Notes: generated by a model from the sequence alone, not told the origin. A stretch of 12,663 nucleotides of DNA from Deltaproteobacteria bacterium (GCA_003646715.1 QMLL01000017.1:1-12663); one strand, 5' to 3'. Counted from the first letter of the stretch, positions 5,049 through 12,573 are shown. Program-made: numbers and translations.

Positions 5049-8000
5049 ATGCCAAAACCCACCTTTGAAGAAATCAAAGGTCTGTGTCCTGAAATTGAAG
5101 ACGGGATTATCAGGGCGCATCTGGATAGCCTGGGTGATTTTTATTTCCAGAGATTTTCAATAGGAGAAGTTGTTGAGCACCTGAAGAAACTTAGCCTGAT
5201 TAACCCTGATCATCCCCTGGAAATAATCCTCGAGTTTCCCGGTGAGGATCGAGTGGAATGCACGGTTCTGGCCTATGATTATCCCTTTGAATTTTCTCTG
5301 ATTACGGGAGTCATGGCGGGGATGGGGTTTCACATAATTACTGGGGATATTTTTACCTATGAGCAGGTGAGGGAAGAAACGCCGCCCTCCCGGGCAGGAA
5401 AAAGGAGAGGGAGACTTGCCGGGAAACCCAAGGCTCAAAATCGAAGGAAAATTATCGATCATTTTTCCGGGTGGGTTGATAGTCCTTTTTCTTTTGATAC
5501 GTGGGCACCGGAGTTCAAGAAGAGACTCGAAGACGTAATCAGGCTCCTTGAGCAAGGTGACGAAGAATCCTTAAACAAGGCCAAACACGACGTAAATGAG
5601 CTGGTGGTAAAAAGGCTGTCCAGGTTACCTCTGGCGCCTCATGCATTTCTTTCACCCATGGAAATAAACATAGATAACGAAGCCAGTCCTTATACGAGGC
5701 TCATCGTCATATCAGAAGACACTCCCGCGTTTCTTTACACGCTTAGTAATGCGCTTTCTTTACAAAGGGTGTCCATAAAGCACGTAAAGATCAGGACAAT
5801 TAACCGAAGAATCGAAGATGAAATTGATATCGTAGATTCTCGTGAACGTAAAATTGAAGATCCCGGGATGCTTGACCAGATTCGGTTGTCTGTTCTTTTG
5901 ACCAAGCAATTCACGTATTTTCTGGGTAACGCTCCCGACCCTTATTCTGCGCTGAACCGCTTTGAATATATTGTGAGTGAAATTGTTCGAGCACCGACCA
6001 CGGGAAAGTGGCTGGATCTTCTTTCTAATCCTTATACCCTTCAAAACCTGGCAAAGTTGCTGGGCACAAGTGACTTCCTGTGGGAAGACTTTATTCGCGT
6101 CCAGTACGAAGCGCTTCTTCCGCTATTGAAACCTCACATCCAGAAAAAAAGATTCAGTGCTCCAATGGAGACACTACCCAGAAGGCTTACTGAGGCTCTT
6201 GCCGTTGCTCACACTTTTGAAGAAAAGAAGAGACGTTTGAATGAATTTAAAGATAGGGAAATATTCCTCATCGATCTTGACCATATCCTAAATCCCGATG
6301 TCGATTTTGATGATCTGTCCAAACAGTTAACACATCTTGCTGAGAACGTTGTAAGGGCAGCAACGGAAATGGTTTATGAACATCTCGCGGAGCGATTCGG
6401 GCGTCCCATGAGTGTTGCGGGGCTGGAAGCGCGCTATGCCGTTTTCGGACTCGGAAAACTGGGCGGAGCAGATCTGGGCTATGCATCTGACATAGAGCTT
6501 CTGTTCGTCTACAGCGACAAAGGGCAGACGGACGGCGAGAAATCCATCACCAACACCGAGTTTTTTGAATTACTGGTCCGGGAAACAGCCCAGGCCATTG
6601 AAGCCAAAAGAGAAGGAATATTCCAGGTTGATTTGCGTTTACGTCCTCACGGGAATGCAGGTCCCCTTGCCTGTAGCCTGGAACGGTTCTGTAAATACTA
6701 CGGTCCCGGAGGGCCGGCTCATTCTTATGAGCGACTGGCGCTGGTGAGACTCCGCGCGATTGCCGGTGACAGGGATCTTGGGGCTCAGCTTGAGAGAATA
6801 AGAGACGAAATTGTTTACCTGTCAAAAACCATTGATCTGAAAGAACTTAGGGAGCTCCGCGAAAAACAGTTCCGGGAAAAGGCTTCAGGGCGGAGAATAA
6901 ACGCGAAGTTTAGTCCGGGGGGGCTTGTCGACATCGAGTACGATGTACAAATTCTCCAGGTGATGTACGGCAAGGACATTCCTGATCTCAGAACACCCCG
7001 GATGAGGGATGCTCTTCGAGCGCTGGCGAAGGCAGGCGTTCTGGCTCCAAACGAAAGTGCTCAACTGCTGGGCGCTTACAATTTTCTCAGGAAGCTTGTC
7101 AATGGCATGCGTATGCTTCGTGGATCCGCTAAGGATCTTGATCTGCCTGATTTCGATTCCGACGAATTTGAACATCTTGCGCGGCGTATAGGATACAGGA
7201 TGGAAGGAGGACTGGGCCCGGCCCAGAAGCTACGAATTGACATCGAAACCAACATGGCCATTGTGAGGGCATTTGTTGAGAGGCACTTTGGCCGAGAATC
7301 TCTCCCTGATCCGGAAACGGGTACAGTGGTTGATCTGGTGGTTTCCGACACGGTTCCTGAAGATATTCGCAATCGAATATTATCGAGTTATGGTTTCAAA
7401 GACACTTCCCTCGCTTATAGGAACCTGAGAAGTCTAGCCAAACACGATCTGACCGGCAAAACTTTCATTCAGCTTGTTGCTCTTGCTTTTGACATACTCT
7501 CGAGAACCCCCGATCCCGACATGGCTCTCAATAACTGGGAACGGTTTATCTATAGTCTGCCCAGCCCGGAATTTCATTACAAACTCTACCTCTCCCAGCC
7601 GATGAGGCTTGAGATACTGCTTTCTATTTTTTCCGGAAGCCAGTTTATGGCGGATACTCTCATACGTAATCCGGGTTTCCTTGATTGGCTTACGGTTCCG
7701 GAAAACCTTCATAAAACCAGATCCAGGAAGGACCTTGAGGATGAACTCCGGATGTCTCTTGAAAGTTCTCTCAGTCATAAGGTTTGGCTGAACAGGGTCA
7801 GGCGCATTAGGAGGCGGGAAATATTGAGAATAGGGACGCGAGACTTATATCTCAAAATCCCTGTAGGGGTGGTTACGCTGGAGTTGTCACAGCTTGCAGA
7901 AGCAATAATACAGGTTTGCCTGGAAGGCGTCTGGAAAAGGTTGGTTGAAAAGAAGCCTGAGTTCGAGGAGTTTCAGGATAAATTCTGCGTAATGGCACTT

Positions 8001-8843
8001 GGTAAGCTGGGTGGAAGGGAACTCAATTACAGCTCCGATATAGATTTCGTAGCTGTTTGTGATCCCGGGGACCGGGGTTTTGAACTTGCTCACCGGCTGG
8101 CAACGGTGATGGAACATCTCCGTTCCGATCTTTCCAAACACACCGAGCAGGGATATCTCTTCAGAGTGGACTTGAGGTTGAGACCGTACGGCGAATCAGG
8201 TGAACTTGTTTCAACCATCCCCGGAATACTGAAATATTACAGAGATCACGCGTTGCTCTGGGAAATTCAGGCAGCCCTTAAAATGAGACCCGTTGCGGGG
8301 AATTTGAAAATTGGTCTTGAACTGATGGATAAGCTTCGTCCGATTATCATGAAAAGAAGACCCCGGGAAGCGATTGTTCAATCCATTGAAAAGATGAGAA
8401 AGGCGGCTATTGAGAAAAGTGAGAAGGCTCTTGGTGGTGCTACCGTGGATGTCAAGAGCGGAGAAGGGGGGGTTCGAGATATAGAGTTTCTTGTTCAGGG
8501 ATTACAGTTAATCTATGGAGCTGACTACCCCGAACTCATGGAAGGAAACACGGTAAAGGCAATAAAGTTGCTGGAAAATTTGAGTATTCTACCTTCGGAC
8601 GTCGCCAGCACGCTGGTTGAAGACTACTACTTTTTGAGGAAAATAGAGCACTATCTTCAGATTCTCGAAGATAGGCAAATCCATGCTCTTCCTCGCGACA
8701 AGGACCAGCTAAACGCGCTGGCAAAGCGTGTACTTGGCATTGACAGCAATGCAGCGAAGTTCATGGGTGAGGTTGAAAAGTGCCTCACTAGAGTGAGAAA
8801 AATGTATGTGACTTATTTATTGGGTGTGATAGGCTTAGATTAA
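5049..8843 (+). CDS. glnE: Glutamine synthetase adenylyltransferase/deadenylylase with N-terminal ACT-like domains
   Basis: This 1264-residue cytoplasmic enzyme adds or removes AMP on the glnA tyrosine under PII control. Residues from about 440 onward match GlnE. The first nucleotidyltransferase domain (adenylyl-removing half) has GLGKLGGADLGYASDIE (467-483) and LRLRPHG, followed by a helical domain with SPGGLVDIEYDVQ (622-634). The second (adenylylating half) has ALGKLGGRELNYSSDID (983-999), LRLRPYGESG and GEGGVRDIEFLVQGLQ (1138-1153). E. coli GlnE is about 946 residues; here roughly 300 extra residues precede it. They carry two ACT-like segments, about 56-105 (PFEFSLITGVMAGMGFHIITGD) and 214-265 (TRLIVISEDTPAFLYTL...), as in the C-terminus of GlnD. 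The first active site reads D481-x-E483 rather than DxD. An upstream in-frame TGA fixes the start; AGGAG lies 11 bases before. Confidence 0.95.
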   Translation: MPKPTFEEIKGLCPEIEDGIIRAHLDSLGDFYFQRFSIGEVVEHLKKLSLINPDHPLEIILEFPGEDRVECTVLAYDYPFEFSLITGVMAGMGFHIITGDIFTYEQVREETPPSRAGKRRGRLAGKPKAQNRRKIIDHFSGWVDSPFSFDTWAPEFKKRLEDVIRLLEQGDEESLNKAKHDVNELVVKRLSRLPLAPHAFLSPMEINIDNEASPYTRLIVISEDTPAFLYTLSNALSLQRVSIKHVKIRTINRRIEDEIDIVDSRERKIEDPGMLDQIRLSVLLTKQFTYFLGNAPDPYSALNRFEYIVSEIVRAPTTGKWLDLLSNPYTLQNLAKLLGTSDFLWEDFIRVQYEALLPLLKPHIQKKRFSAPMETLPRRLTEALAVAHTFEEKKRRLNEFKDREIFLIDLDHILNPDVDFDDLSKQLTHLAENVVRAATEMVYEHLAERFGRPMSVAGLEARYAVFGLGKLGGADLGYASDIELLFVYSDKGQTDGEKSITNTEFFELLVRETAQAIEAKREGIFQVDLRLRPHGNAGPLACSLERFCKYYGPGGPAHSYERLALVRLRAIAGDRDLGAQLERIRDEIVYLSKTIDLKELRELREKQFREKASGRRINAKFSPGGLVDIEYDVQILQVMYGKDIPDLRTPRMRDALRALAKAGVLAPNESAQLLGAYNFLRKLVNGMRMLRGSAKDLDLPDFDSDEFEHLARRIGYRMEGGLGPAQKLRIDIETNMAIVRAFVERHFGRESLPDPETGTVVDLVVSDTVPEDIRNRILSSYGFKDTSLAYRNLRSLAKHDLTGKTFIQLVALAFDILSRTPDPDMALNNWERFIYSLPSPEFHYKLYLSQPMRLEILLSIFSGSQFMADTLIRNPGFLDWLTVPENLHKTRSRKDLEDELRMSLESSLSHKVWLNRVRRIRRREILRIGTRDLYLKIPVGVVTLELSQLAEAIIQVCLEGVWKRLVEKKPEFEEFQDKFCVMALGKLGGRELNYSSDIDFVAVCDPGDRGFELAHRLATVMEHLRSDLSKHTEQGYLFRVDLRLRPYGESGELVSTIPGILKYYRDHALLWEIQAALKMRPVAGNLKIGLELMDKLRPIIMKRRPREAIVQSIEKMRKAAIEKSEKALGGATVDVKSGEGGVRDIEFLVQGLQLIYGADYPELMEGNTVKAIKLLENLSILPSDVASTLVEDYYFLRKIEHYLQILEDRQIHALPRDKDQLNALAKRVLGIDSNAAKFMGEVEKCLTRVRKMYVTYLLGVIGLD

Positions 8844-8882
8844 TACTTGATGGATATACGAAGATTATGGAGAATAGTTTAA

Positions 8883-9068
8883 GTGAAAGGCTCTGAATTT
8901 ATTCGTCGGGTGAAAAGACTTGGTAAAAAAAGAGGTGTTAAAGTTGAATATGTAACTCGGAGAGGAAAAGGAAGTCATGGGACACTTTTTTATGGGAATA
9001 AATTTACAATTGTAAGAAATCCTAAAGATGAGTTGAAAACTGGAACTCTAAGAGCTATGCTTAAATAG
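8883..9068 (+). CDS. hicA: HicA-type mRNA interferase toxin, truncated by TAG
   Basis: A 61-residue HicA-family toxin, a small double-stranded-RNA-binding-fold ribonuclease that cleaves mRNA. It has the typical start KGSEFIRRVKRL, the GKGSHGTL motif with the catalytic His32, and ends LRAMLK. It begins with GTG; a weak GGAG lies about ten bases upstream. After the TAG at 9066-9068 the same frame continues LGLDVNDL to TGA at 9093-9095, which matches the usual HicA ending (RAMLKQLG...). The TGA overlaps an ATG in the ATGA arrangement common in toxin-antitoxin operons. The TAG thus probably replaced a CAG glutamine codon. The loss is only about nine residues, so activity may persist. The AT-rich codon use differs from glnE and suggests transfer. 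Confidence 0.85.
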   Translation: MKGSEFIRRVKRLGKKRGVKVEYVTRRGKGSHGTLFYGNKFTIVRNPKDELKTGTLRAMLK

Positions 9069-9103
9069 TTAGGTTTAGATGTTAACGATCTATGAGGAAC
9101 AAC

Positions 9104-9541
9104 ATGCGACAATTTTTATATCCAGCCATTTTGACATTAGATGAAAAAGACGGTGGATACGTTGTAACATTTCCGGATATTCCGGAAGCGATTACACAAG
9201 GTGATACTGTAGAAGAGGCATTATCAGAAGCATCGGATTGTTTGGCTGAAGCTATTGCTAATAGAATTGTGCTTGGTTTACCTATTCCAGAGGCATCCGG
9301 TCGGGTAAGAGAAGCCTATATGATACCTTTGCCGGGATTAATGGCTGCAAAAGCCGCCCTGTATTTAGCGATTCAGAAGACTGAAATTACAAAAGCAGAA
9401 CTAGCCAAAAAGCTTGAATGCGATGAGAAAAAGATAGATTTACTCTTGGATCCATCCCACGTCTCTGATTTAACCGAGATTGAATCAGCATTAGCCGTGT
9501 TGAAACAAAGATTGGTAGTAGGGTTTCAAGAAGCTGCATAA
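9104..9541 (+). CDS. hicB: HicB-type antitoxin with C-terminal helix-turn-helix
   Basis: A 145-residue HicB antitoxin that would bind and neutralise the HicA toxin encoded upstream and repress the operon. The N-terminal HicB fold (about 1-62) shows LYPAILT, the GGYVVTFPDIPEAITQGDT motif and a helix EALSEASDCLAEAIANRI. The C-terminal part (about 78-138) looks like a helix-turn-helix DNA-binding domain (KAELAKKLECDEKKIDLLLD). The start at 9104 is chosen because GAGGAA at 9094-9099 lies four bases before it; an in-frame ATG at 9092, overlapping the ancestral hicA stop, would add four residues. It is AT-rich like hicA, fitting acquisition as a unit. It seems intact, so a damaged toxin would be paired with a sound antitoxin. 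Confidence 0.9.
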   Translation: MRQFLYPAILTLDEKDGGYVVTFPDIPEAITQGDTVEEALSEASDCLAEAIANRIVLGLPIPEASGRVREAYMIPLPGLMAAKAALYLAIQKTEITKAELAKKLECDEKKIDLLLDPSHVSDLTEIESALAVLKQRLVVGFQEAA

Positions 9542-9544
9542 CAA

Positions 9545-9742
9545 CTACAAAATTCCCAGTATAGCCTGCTTTATTTTATCCACCCTTTCCGGTTCGTCTA
9601 CTTTCTGCCCTTCGAAATCCCTCACGTAGAACACATCTACCACCTGGTCAACCTTGGTTGCAATTTTTGCCATGAAAGTACTTTTTATTATCACAACGGA
9701 CGACGCTTAAACCACGTACAATGCGCTCAGGATGGCAAACAA
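9545..9742 (-). pseudogene. glnD: C-terminal ACT-domain relic of glnD (PII uridylyltransferase)
   Basis: Reading the minus strand, 42 well-preserved codons (9673 down to 9545) give AKIATKVDQVVDVFYVRDF, EGQKV and a terminal helix ending in TAG. This is the signature of the last ACT domain of GlnD, the enzyme that uridylylates PII. Further upstream the same frame reads LFAILSALYVV, the start of an ACT core, then a TAA at 9707-9709 and a poorly matching stretch before AKIATK. The catalytic nucleotidyltransferase and HD parts are absent. It ends tail-to-tail with hicB, whose stop is only three bases away, so the hicAB insertion or a neighbouring deletion may have removed the rest. Identity is strong for the last 40 codons and weaker before that. 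Confidence 0.7.
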
Positions 9743-9766
9743 GGCATTCAGCCGAAACTGAATGCC
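9743..9766 (-). terminator. Terminator of the cold-shock gene
   Basis: GGCATTCAG and CTGAATGCC form a perfect 9-bp stem. On the minus strand the loop is TTTCGG, which can be closed as a UUCG tetraloop with an extra U-G pair. It is followed by TTGTTT, a short U-rich tract. It lies 26 bases past the cold-shock protein stop on that strand. Confidence 0.65.
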
Positions 9767-9792
9767 TCTGATTTCAATTTAAGTTATTAAAC

Positions 9793-9993
9793 TTAAACTA
9801 CTGTTACATTGATCGCTGCAGGGCCTTTGTTTCCCTGTTCTATCTCAAATGTAACTCGGTCGCCTTCATTCAGGGTTTTGAAACCGCTTGCATTGATACC
9901 CGTGTGGTGTACAAATACGTCCGGTCCTTCTTCCTGCTGAATGAAGCCATAACCTTTTCTTTCGTTAAACCATTTTACGATTCCATTAGCCAT
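9793..9993 (-). CDS. Cold-shock domain protein (CspA family)
   Basis: A 66-residue single-domain cold-shock protein that binds single-stranded RNA/DNA and melts mRNA structure in the cytoplasm. It starts MANGIVKWFNERKGYGFI with RNP1 (KGYGFI, 13-18) and has RNP2 (VFVHH, 26-30), ending NVTVV, the usual family length. The open frame extends upstream to 10110, but the start at 9993 is chosen because AAAGGAGG lies just upstream on the minus strand and the family begins here. The leader of roughly 120 bases up to the promoter candidate resembles the long untranslated leaders of cold-shock genes. It contains two GAGGGTTT direct repeats around 10067-10083. It is transcribed toward hicB and has its own terminator. 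Confidence 0.96.
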   Translation of the reverse strand: MANGIVKWFNERKGYGFIQQEEGPDVFVHHTGINASGFKTLNEGDRVTFEIEQGNKGPAAINVTVV

Positions 9994-10121
9994 AGTGACA
10001 TCCTCCTTTAAAAAAATTTTTACGGTTCCCAACTTGAGGTGCCACTTATTGCAAATGGAACAAACCCTCAGTGTAAACCCTCTTCGTCCACAAAAATTGT
10101 GAACTTTCATAATTGGCCTTA

Positions 10122-10149
10122 ACTATAACCCCTTTTTAATTAAAAGCAA
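10122..10149 (-). promoter_or_regulatory. Candidate sigma-70 promoter for the cold-shock gene
   Basis: On the minus strand TTGCTT (10149-10144) and TATAGT (10127-10122) are separated by 16 bases. The surrounding DNA is AT-rich, including an AAAATTTTTTAAAATAATTAATAA-type stretch just upstream. It would give a leader of about 120 bases. Prediction only. Confidence 0.4.
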
Positions 10150-10187
10150 GCTAATTCGTGAAAATTTTTTAAAATAATTAATAATTT

Positions 10188-10391
10188 ATTTTGCCTCCTG
10201 TATTACCAGGTGGAATCTGTTGCAAATTGAGTAACTTGGGAGTAGTATTTCAATATCAGAGCTACTCTACAGGCTCGAAGGGAACTGCAACGTTGCGGGA
10301 TTTGAGACCGGGTATTCTTTCGATTATCAGAGGAAGAAGTGAGTCCACGCGGTTCATGAGCTCAAAAGTTCTGTAATTGAGGAGGCAAAAT
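10188..10391. repeat. Long-range inverted repeat whose right arm covers the cas6 ribosome binding site
   Basis: ATTTTGCCTCCT (10188-10199) is the exact reverse complement of AGGAGGCAAAAT (10380-10391). After two mismatches the similarity continues with ATTAC, giving an imperfect arm of about 19 bases. The right arm contains the cas6 Shine-Dalgarno and the first two bases of its ATG. If transcription starts upstream of 10188 the arms could pair and hide the start site. Alternatively they are the ends of a small, non-coding insertion of about 205 bases. Confidence 0.5.
10262..10378 (-). other. Minus-strand coding-like fragment (possible gene relic)
   Basis: On the minus strand a frame reads RTFELMNRVDSLLPLII, then ERIPGLKSRNVAVPFEPVE and TAG. 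The composition and codon choice look like a real C-terminus rather than a chance frame, with an ATG at 10357. I do not recognise the family. It has no good ribosome binding site, and upstream it runs into antisense of cas6. A gene relic is the best guess; a chance frame is possible. The + strand frame over the same bases (10191-10376) looks less protein-like. The remaining 10150-10260 stretch holds only AT-rich DNA and a small GAGTAG/CTACTC repeat. Confidence 0.3.
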
Positions 10392-11328
10392 GCTATTTGG
10401 CAGGTATCTTATTGAATGTTGCTTTGAAAATGAAGCAATCTTGCCGTATTTCAAGGGATCAACATTCAGGGGAGTATTTGGTATTGCCCTCAAAAGGGTA
10501 GTCTGTGCGTTGAAGCAGCTAAAGTGTGAAGAGTGTTTGCTCAGTGAACGCTGTCTTTATTCAAGGGTTTTTGAAAGAACACATGGCGTGCAGGACAAGC
10601 GAAAAGGCAAAAAAGATGCATGCCCTCGTCCGTTTGTGATCGAACCACCCCTTTCCACTAAAACTCATTATCCTCCGGGTTCATCCTTCGATTTTAACCT
10701 CATTCTTTTTGGAGAATATAATAGGTACCTGGGCTATTTTGTATACGCTCTTGATCAGATGGGAAAAATTGGTATTGGAAAGAAGATAAATGGACGTAGA
10801 GGAATATATTGTCTTAATGCAGTAACTTACGGAGAAGCTCCCGTTTATACGAAGGAAGAAAAAGTTTTGAAATTGCCTGAGGAAGTGGAGGAAATTGTAA
10901 GCGACGATTTCCGTAAAGAGGTTCGTTGCAAGAAAATAAAAGTTGACGTTATTACGCCTCTTCGCCTCAAATTTCGAAACAGGCTTACGGATCACCTTCC
11001 GTTTCATGTTCTGGTGAGAGCCATGTTGAGGCGAAGTTCGGCGCTTTTTTCATGGTTTGATGATAAAAAGCTTGACCTGGACTACACGGGGTTGGTTCGC
11101 AGAGCTGAGGCCGTTGAAACTGTTAACTCCGAGCTCAAGTGGTTCGACTGGAAAAGATATTCGAACCGCCAGGATCAGGCCATGTCGATGGGGGGAATAA
11201 TTGGTTCGGTAACTTACAGGGGAGACCTCGGGGAGTTTGTCCCGTTTATAGATTTTTGTTCGCGAGTGCACCTGGGAAAGCAAACGACCTTTGGCTTGGG
11301 GAAAATTAGCTACGAGATACTGGAATGA
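10390..11328 (+). CDS. cas6: Cas6 pre-crRNA processing endoribonuclease (RAMP superfamily)
   Basis: A 312-residue Cas6-like protein of the type with a C-terminal RAMP domain. Evidence: an N-terminal ferredoxin-like region with FKGSTFRGVFG (21-31), a cysteine cluster C46-x2-C49-x5-C55 preceding YSRVFE, and the C-terminal core YSNRQDQAMSMGGIIG (257-272). The glycine-rich loop GKQTTFGLGKI (296-306) is the hallmark of Cas6 RNA-binding proteins. It would cut CRISPR precursor RNA within the repeats. AGGAGG at 10380-10385 lies four bases before the ATG, and its stop overlaps the next gene by four bases (ATGA), so both are co-translated. No CRISPR array, cas1/cas2 or effector gene is in the window. 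The catalytic residues are not identifiable by eye. Confidence 0.88.
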   Translation: MLFGRYLIECCFENEAILPYFKGSTFRGVFGIALKRVVCALKQLKCEECLLSERCLYSRVFERTHGVQDKRKGKKDACPRPFVIEPPLSTKTHYPPGSSFDFNLILFGEYNRYLGYFVYALDQMGKIGIGKKINGRRGIYCLNAVTYGEAPVYTKEEKVLKLPEEVEEIVSDDFRKEVRCKKIKVDVITPLRLKFRNRLTDHLPFHVLVRAMLRRSSALFSWFDDKKLDLDYTGLVRRAEAVETVNSELKWFDWKRYSNRQDQAMSMGGIIGSVTYRGDLGEFVPFIDFCSRVHLGKQTTFGLGKISYEILE

Positions 11329-12449
11329 AAAGAATTCTGCTTGCAGTATGCGGTTTAAGTCCTCAGGTTATCACGGAGACTCTTTACGCCCTTCACCAGA
11401 ATTACCAGCCGGTGGACGCCATTCACGTGATAACTACCAGGGATGGTAAGGAGCGAATTTTTGCGCAGTTGTTATCCGGGAAATCCGGGCATTACCACCG
11501 TTACTTGGCCGAATATGGCATTGACGCTAATTCTATTGATTTTGGTCCCGACAATATACACGTTATTACGGATGAACACGGGAACGAAATACCGGACATA
11601 GTAAGTGAATCCGATAATGAACGGCTTCTTGGAAAGTGCCTGGAACTGGCCTTTCGGTTTACTGCTGATCCGGCGACTGCCGTTTTTTTCTCCATAGCCG
11701 GAGGCCGTAAAACCATGAGCGCATGCTTGATGGTGGCTGCTCAGATGTATGGAAGGCCGCAGGATCGGGTTTATCACGTCCTGGTGTCGCCCGAATTCGA
11801 GAGCAACAGGAATTTTTTCTACCCTCCCAGAAAATCGAAGATCATCGAACTTTTAGATGCCAATGGGCAGCCATTTTTTAAAGAAACAAAATATGCGGAA
11901 ATAAATCTCGTACACATACCGTTTGTCTCCATTCGTGACCGTTTCTCCGGTGAGTATCTGGATTCGCCGAAGGACCCTGGTACGTTACTTCTTTCGCTTA
12001 TAAAGGAAGAAGAAGCAAAGTTAACCGTGAACCTTCTCAACCTGAAGGTCATCTACAAGCACCTTGAGGCTGATCTTATGCCTGCGCGTCTGGCACTGTA
12101 TGTGTTTTTCGTACTGCAAAAGAAAAATTGCCCGAAAGACGTGAGCTCGTGTGGTAAGTGCAGAGAATGTTTCATGAATATCCAGGAAATTCTTGGTAAT
12201 CAAGGAGTAATAGCCGATATCTACGGTAGACTGAGAAAACACTATTACCTCGGTGCTGATCGTGTGTCCGGCATAATGAAACTCGATAAGGAAAATTTTA
12301 ACAGTTATCGGTCCAAGGTGAATGCGGATCTAAGGAAGATCTTCGGTGTTCATGCGGTGAAGGATATTGGAATATCGCCAATCGGGAGGAGACCCAACAC
12401 GCGCTACGGTATCAAGCTTGATAAGAGCAGGATAGAAGTCATTTATTAA
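11325..12449 (+). CDS. CARF-domain CRISPR-associated protein, NE0113 family (annotated Csm6/ring-nuclease type)
   Basis: A 374-residue protein. The N-terminal half (about 1-210) is a CARF Rossmann-like domain of the NE0113 family: ILLAVCGLSPQVITETLYAL at the start, SIAGGRKTM (123-131) at the expected ligand-binding loop, and HIPFVSIRDRF (197-207). CARF domains bind cyclic oligoadenylates made by Cas10 in type III CRISPR interference, and this family has been linked to ring-nuclease activity. The C-terminal half has a four-cysteine cluster (269, 276, 279, 282), possibly binding zinc. It ends in a segment resembling a winged helix (NADLRKIF ... PIGRRPNTRYGIKL). I see no convincing HEPN RNase domain, so a sensor/regulator or ring nuclease is more likely than a Csm6 effector. 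It overlaps cas6 by four bases. Confidence 0.85.
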   Translation: MKRILLAVCGLSPQVITETLYALHQNYQPVDAIHVITTRDGKERIFAQLLSGKSGHYHRYLAEYGIDANSIDFGPDNIHVITDEHGNEIPDIVSESDNERLLGKCLELAFRFTADPATAVFFSIAGGRKTMSACLMVAAQMYGRPQDRVYHVLVSPEFESNRNFFYPPRKSKIIELLDANGQPFFKETKYAEINLVHIPFVSIRDRFSGEYLDSPKDPGTLLLSLIKEEEAKLTVNLLNLKVIYKHLEADLMPARLALYVFFVLQKKNCPKDVSSCGKCRECFMNIQEILGNQGVIADIYGRLRKHYYLGADRVSGIMKLDKENFNSYRSKVNADLRKIFGVHAVKDIGISPIGRRPNTRYGIKLDKSRIEVIY

Positions 12450-12484
12450 TCTTCTTTATCAGAATTGAATCTAATACCTGATAG

Positions 12485-12503
12485 CCTTGTCCCTTGTCCC
12501 TTG
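12485..12503. repeat. Short tandem repeat CCTTGTC
   Basis: CCTTGTC occurs twice in tandem followed by a partial third copy. It lies 35 bases after the CARF gene stop. A weak TATCAG/CTGATA inverted repeat (12457-12483) precedes it and is not a convincing terminator. Confidence 0.5.
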
Positions 12504-12543
12504 AAAGGTTTGCACAATTTTGCCTGGATATTCGATAACTAGC

Positions 12544-12573
12544 TTGACATGAGCTCTTCCGGTTCTGTAGTAT
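12544..12573 (+). promoter_or_regulatory. Candidate sigma-70 promoter at the right edge
   Basis: A consensus TTGACA (12544-12549) is followed after 18 bases by TAGTAT (12568-12573), which matches four of six -10 positions. It would drive the partial gene beginning at 12623. Prediction only. Confidence 0.4.

Noticed and set aside
5042..5068. Eight-codon frame starting at ATG 5042, overlapping the glnE start
   Set aside because: It is better spaced from AGGAG than the glnE ATG, but it is too short and unsupported; it is most likely incidental to the glnE start region.
12333..12353. HEPN-like R-x5-H pattern (R337 to H343) in the CARF protein
   Set aside because: It lies in a segment that reads as a winged helix, not in a HEPN helical bundle, and such spacing occurs by chance.
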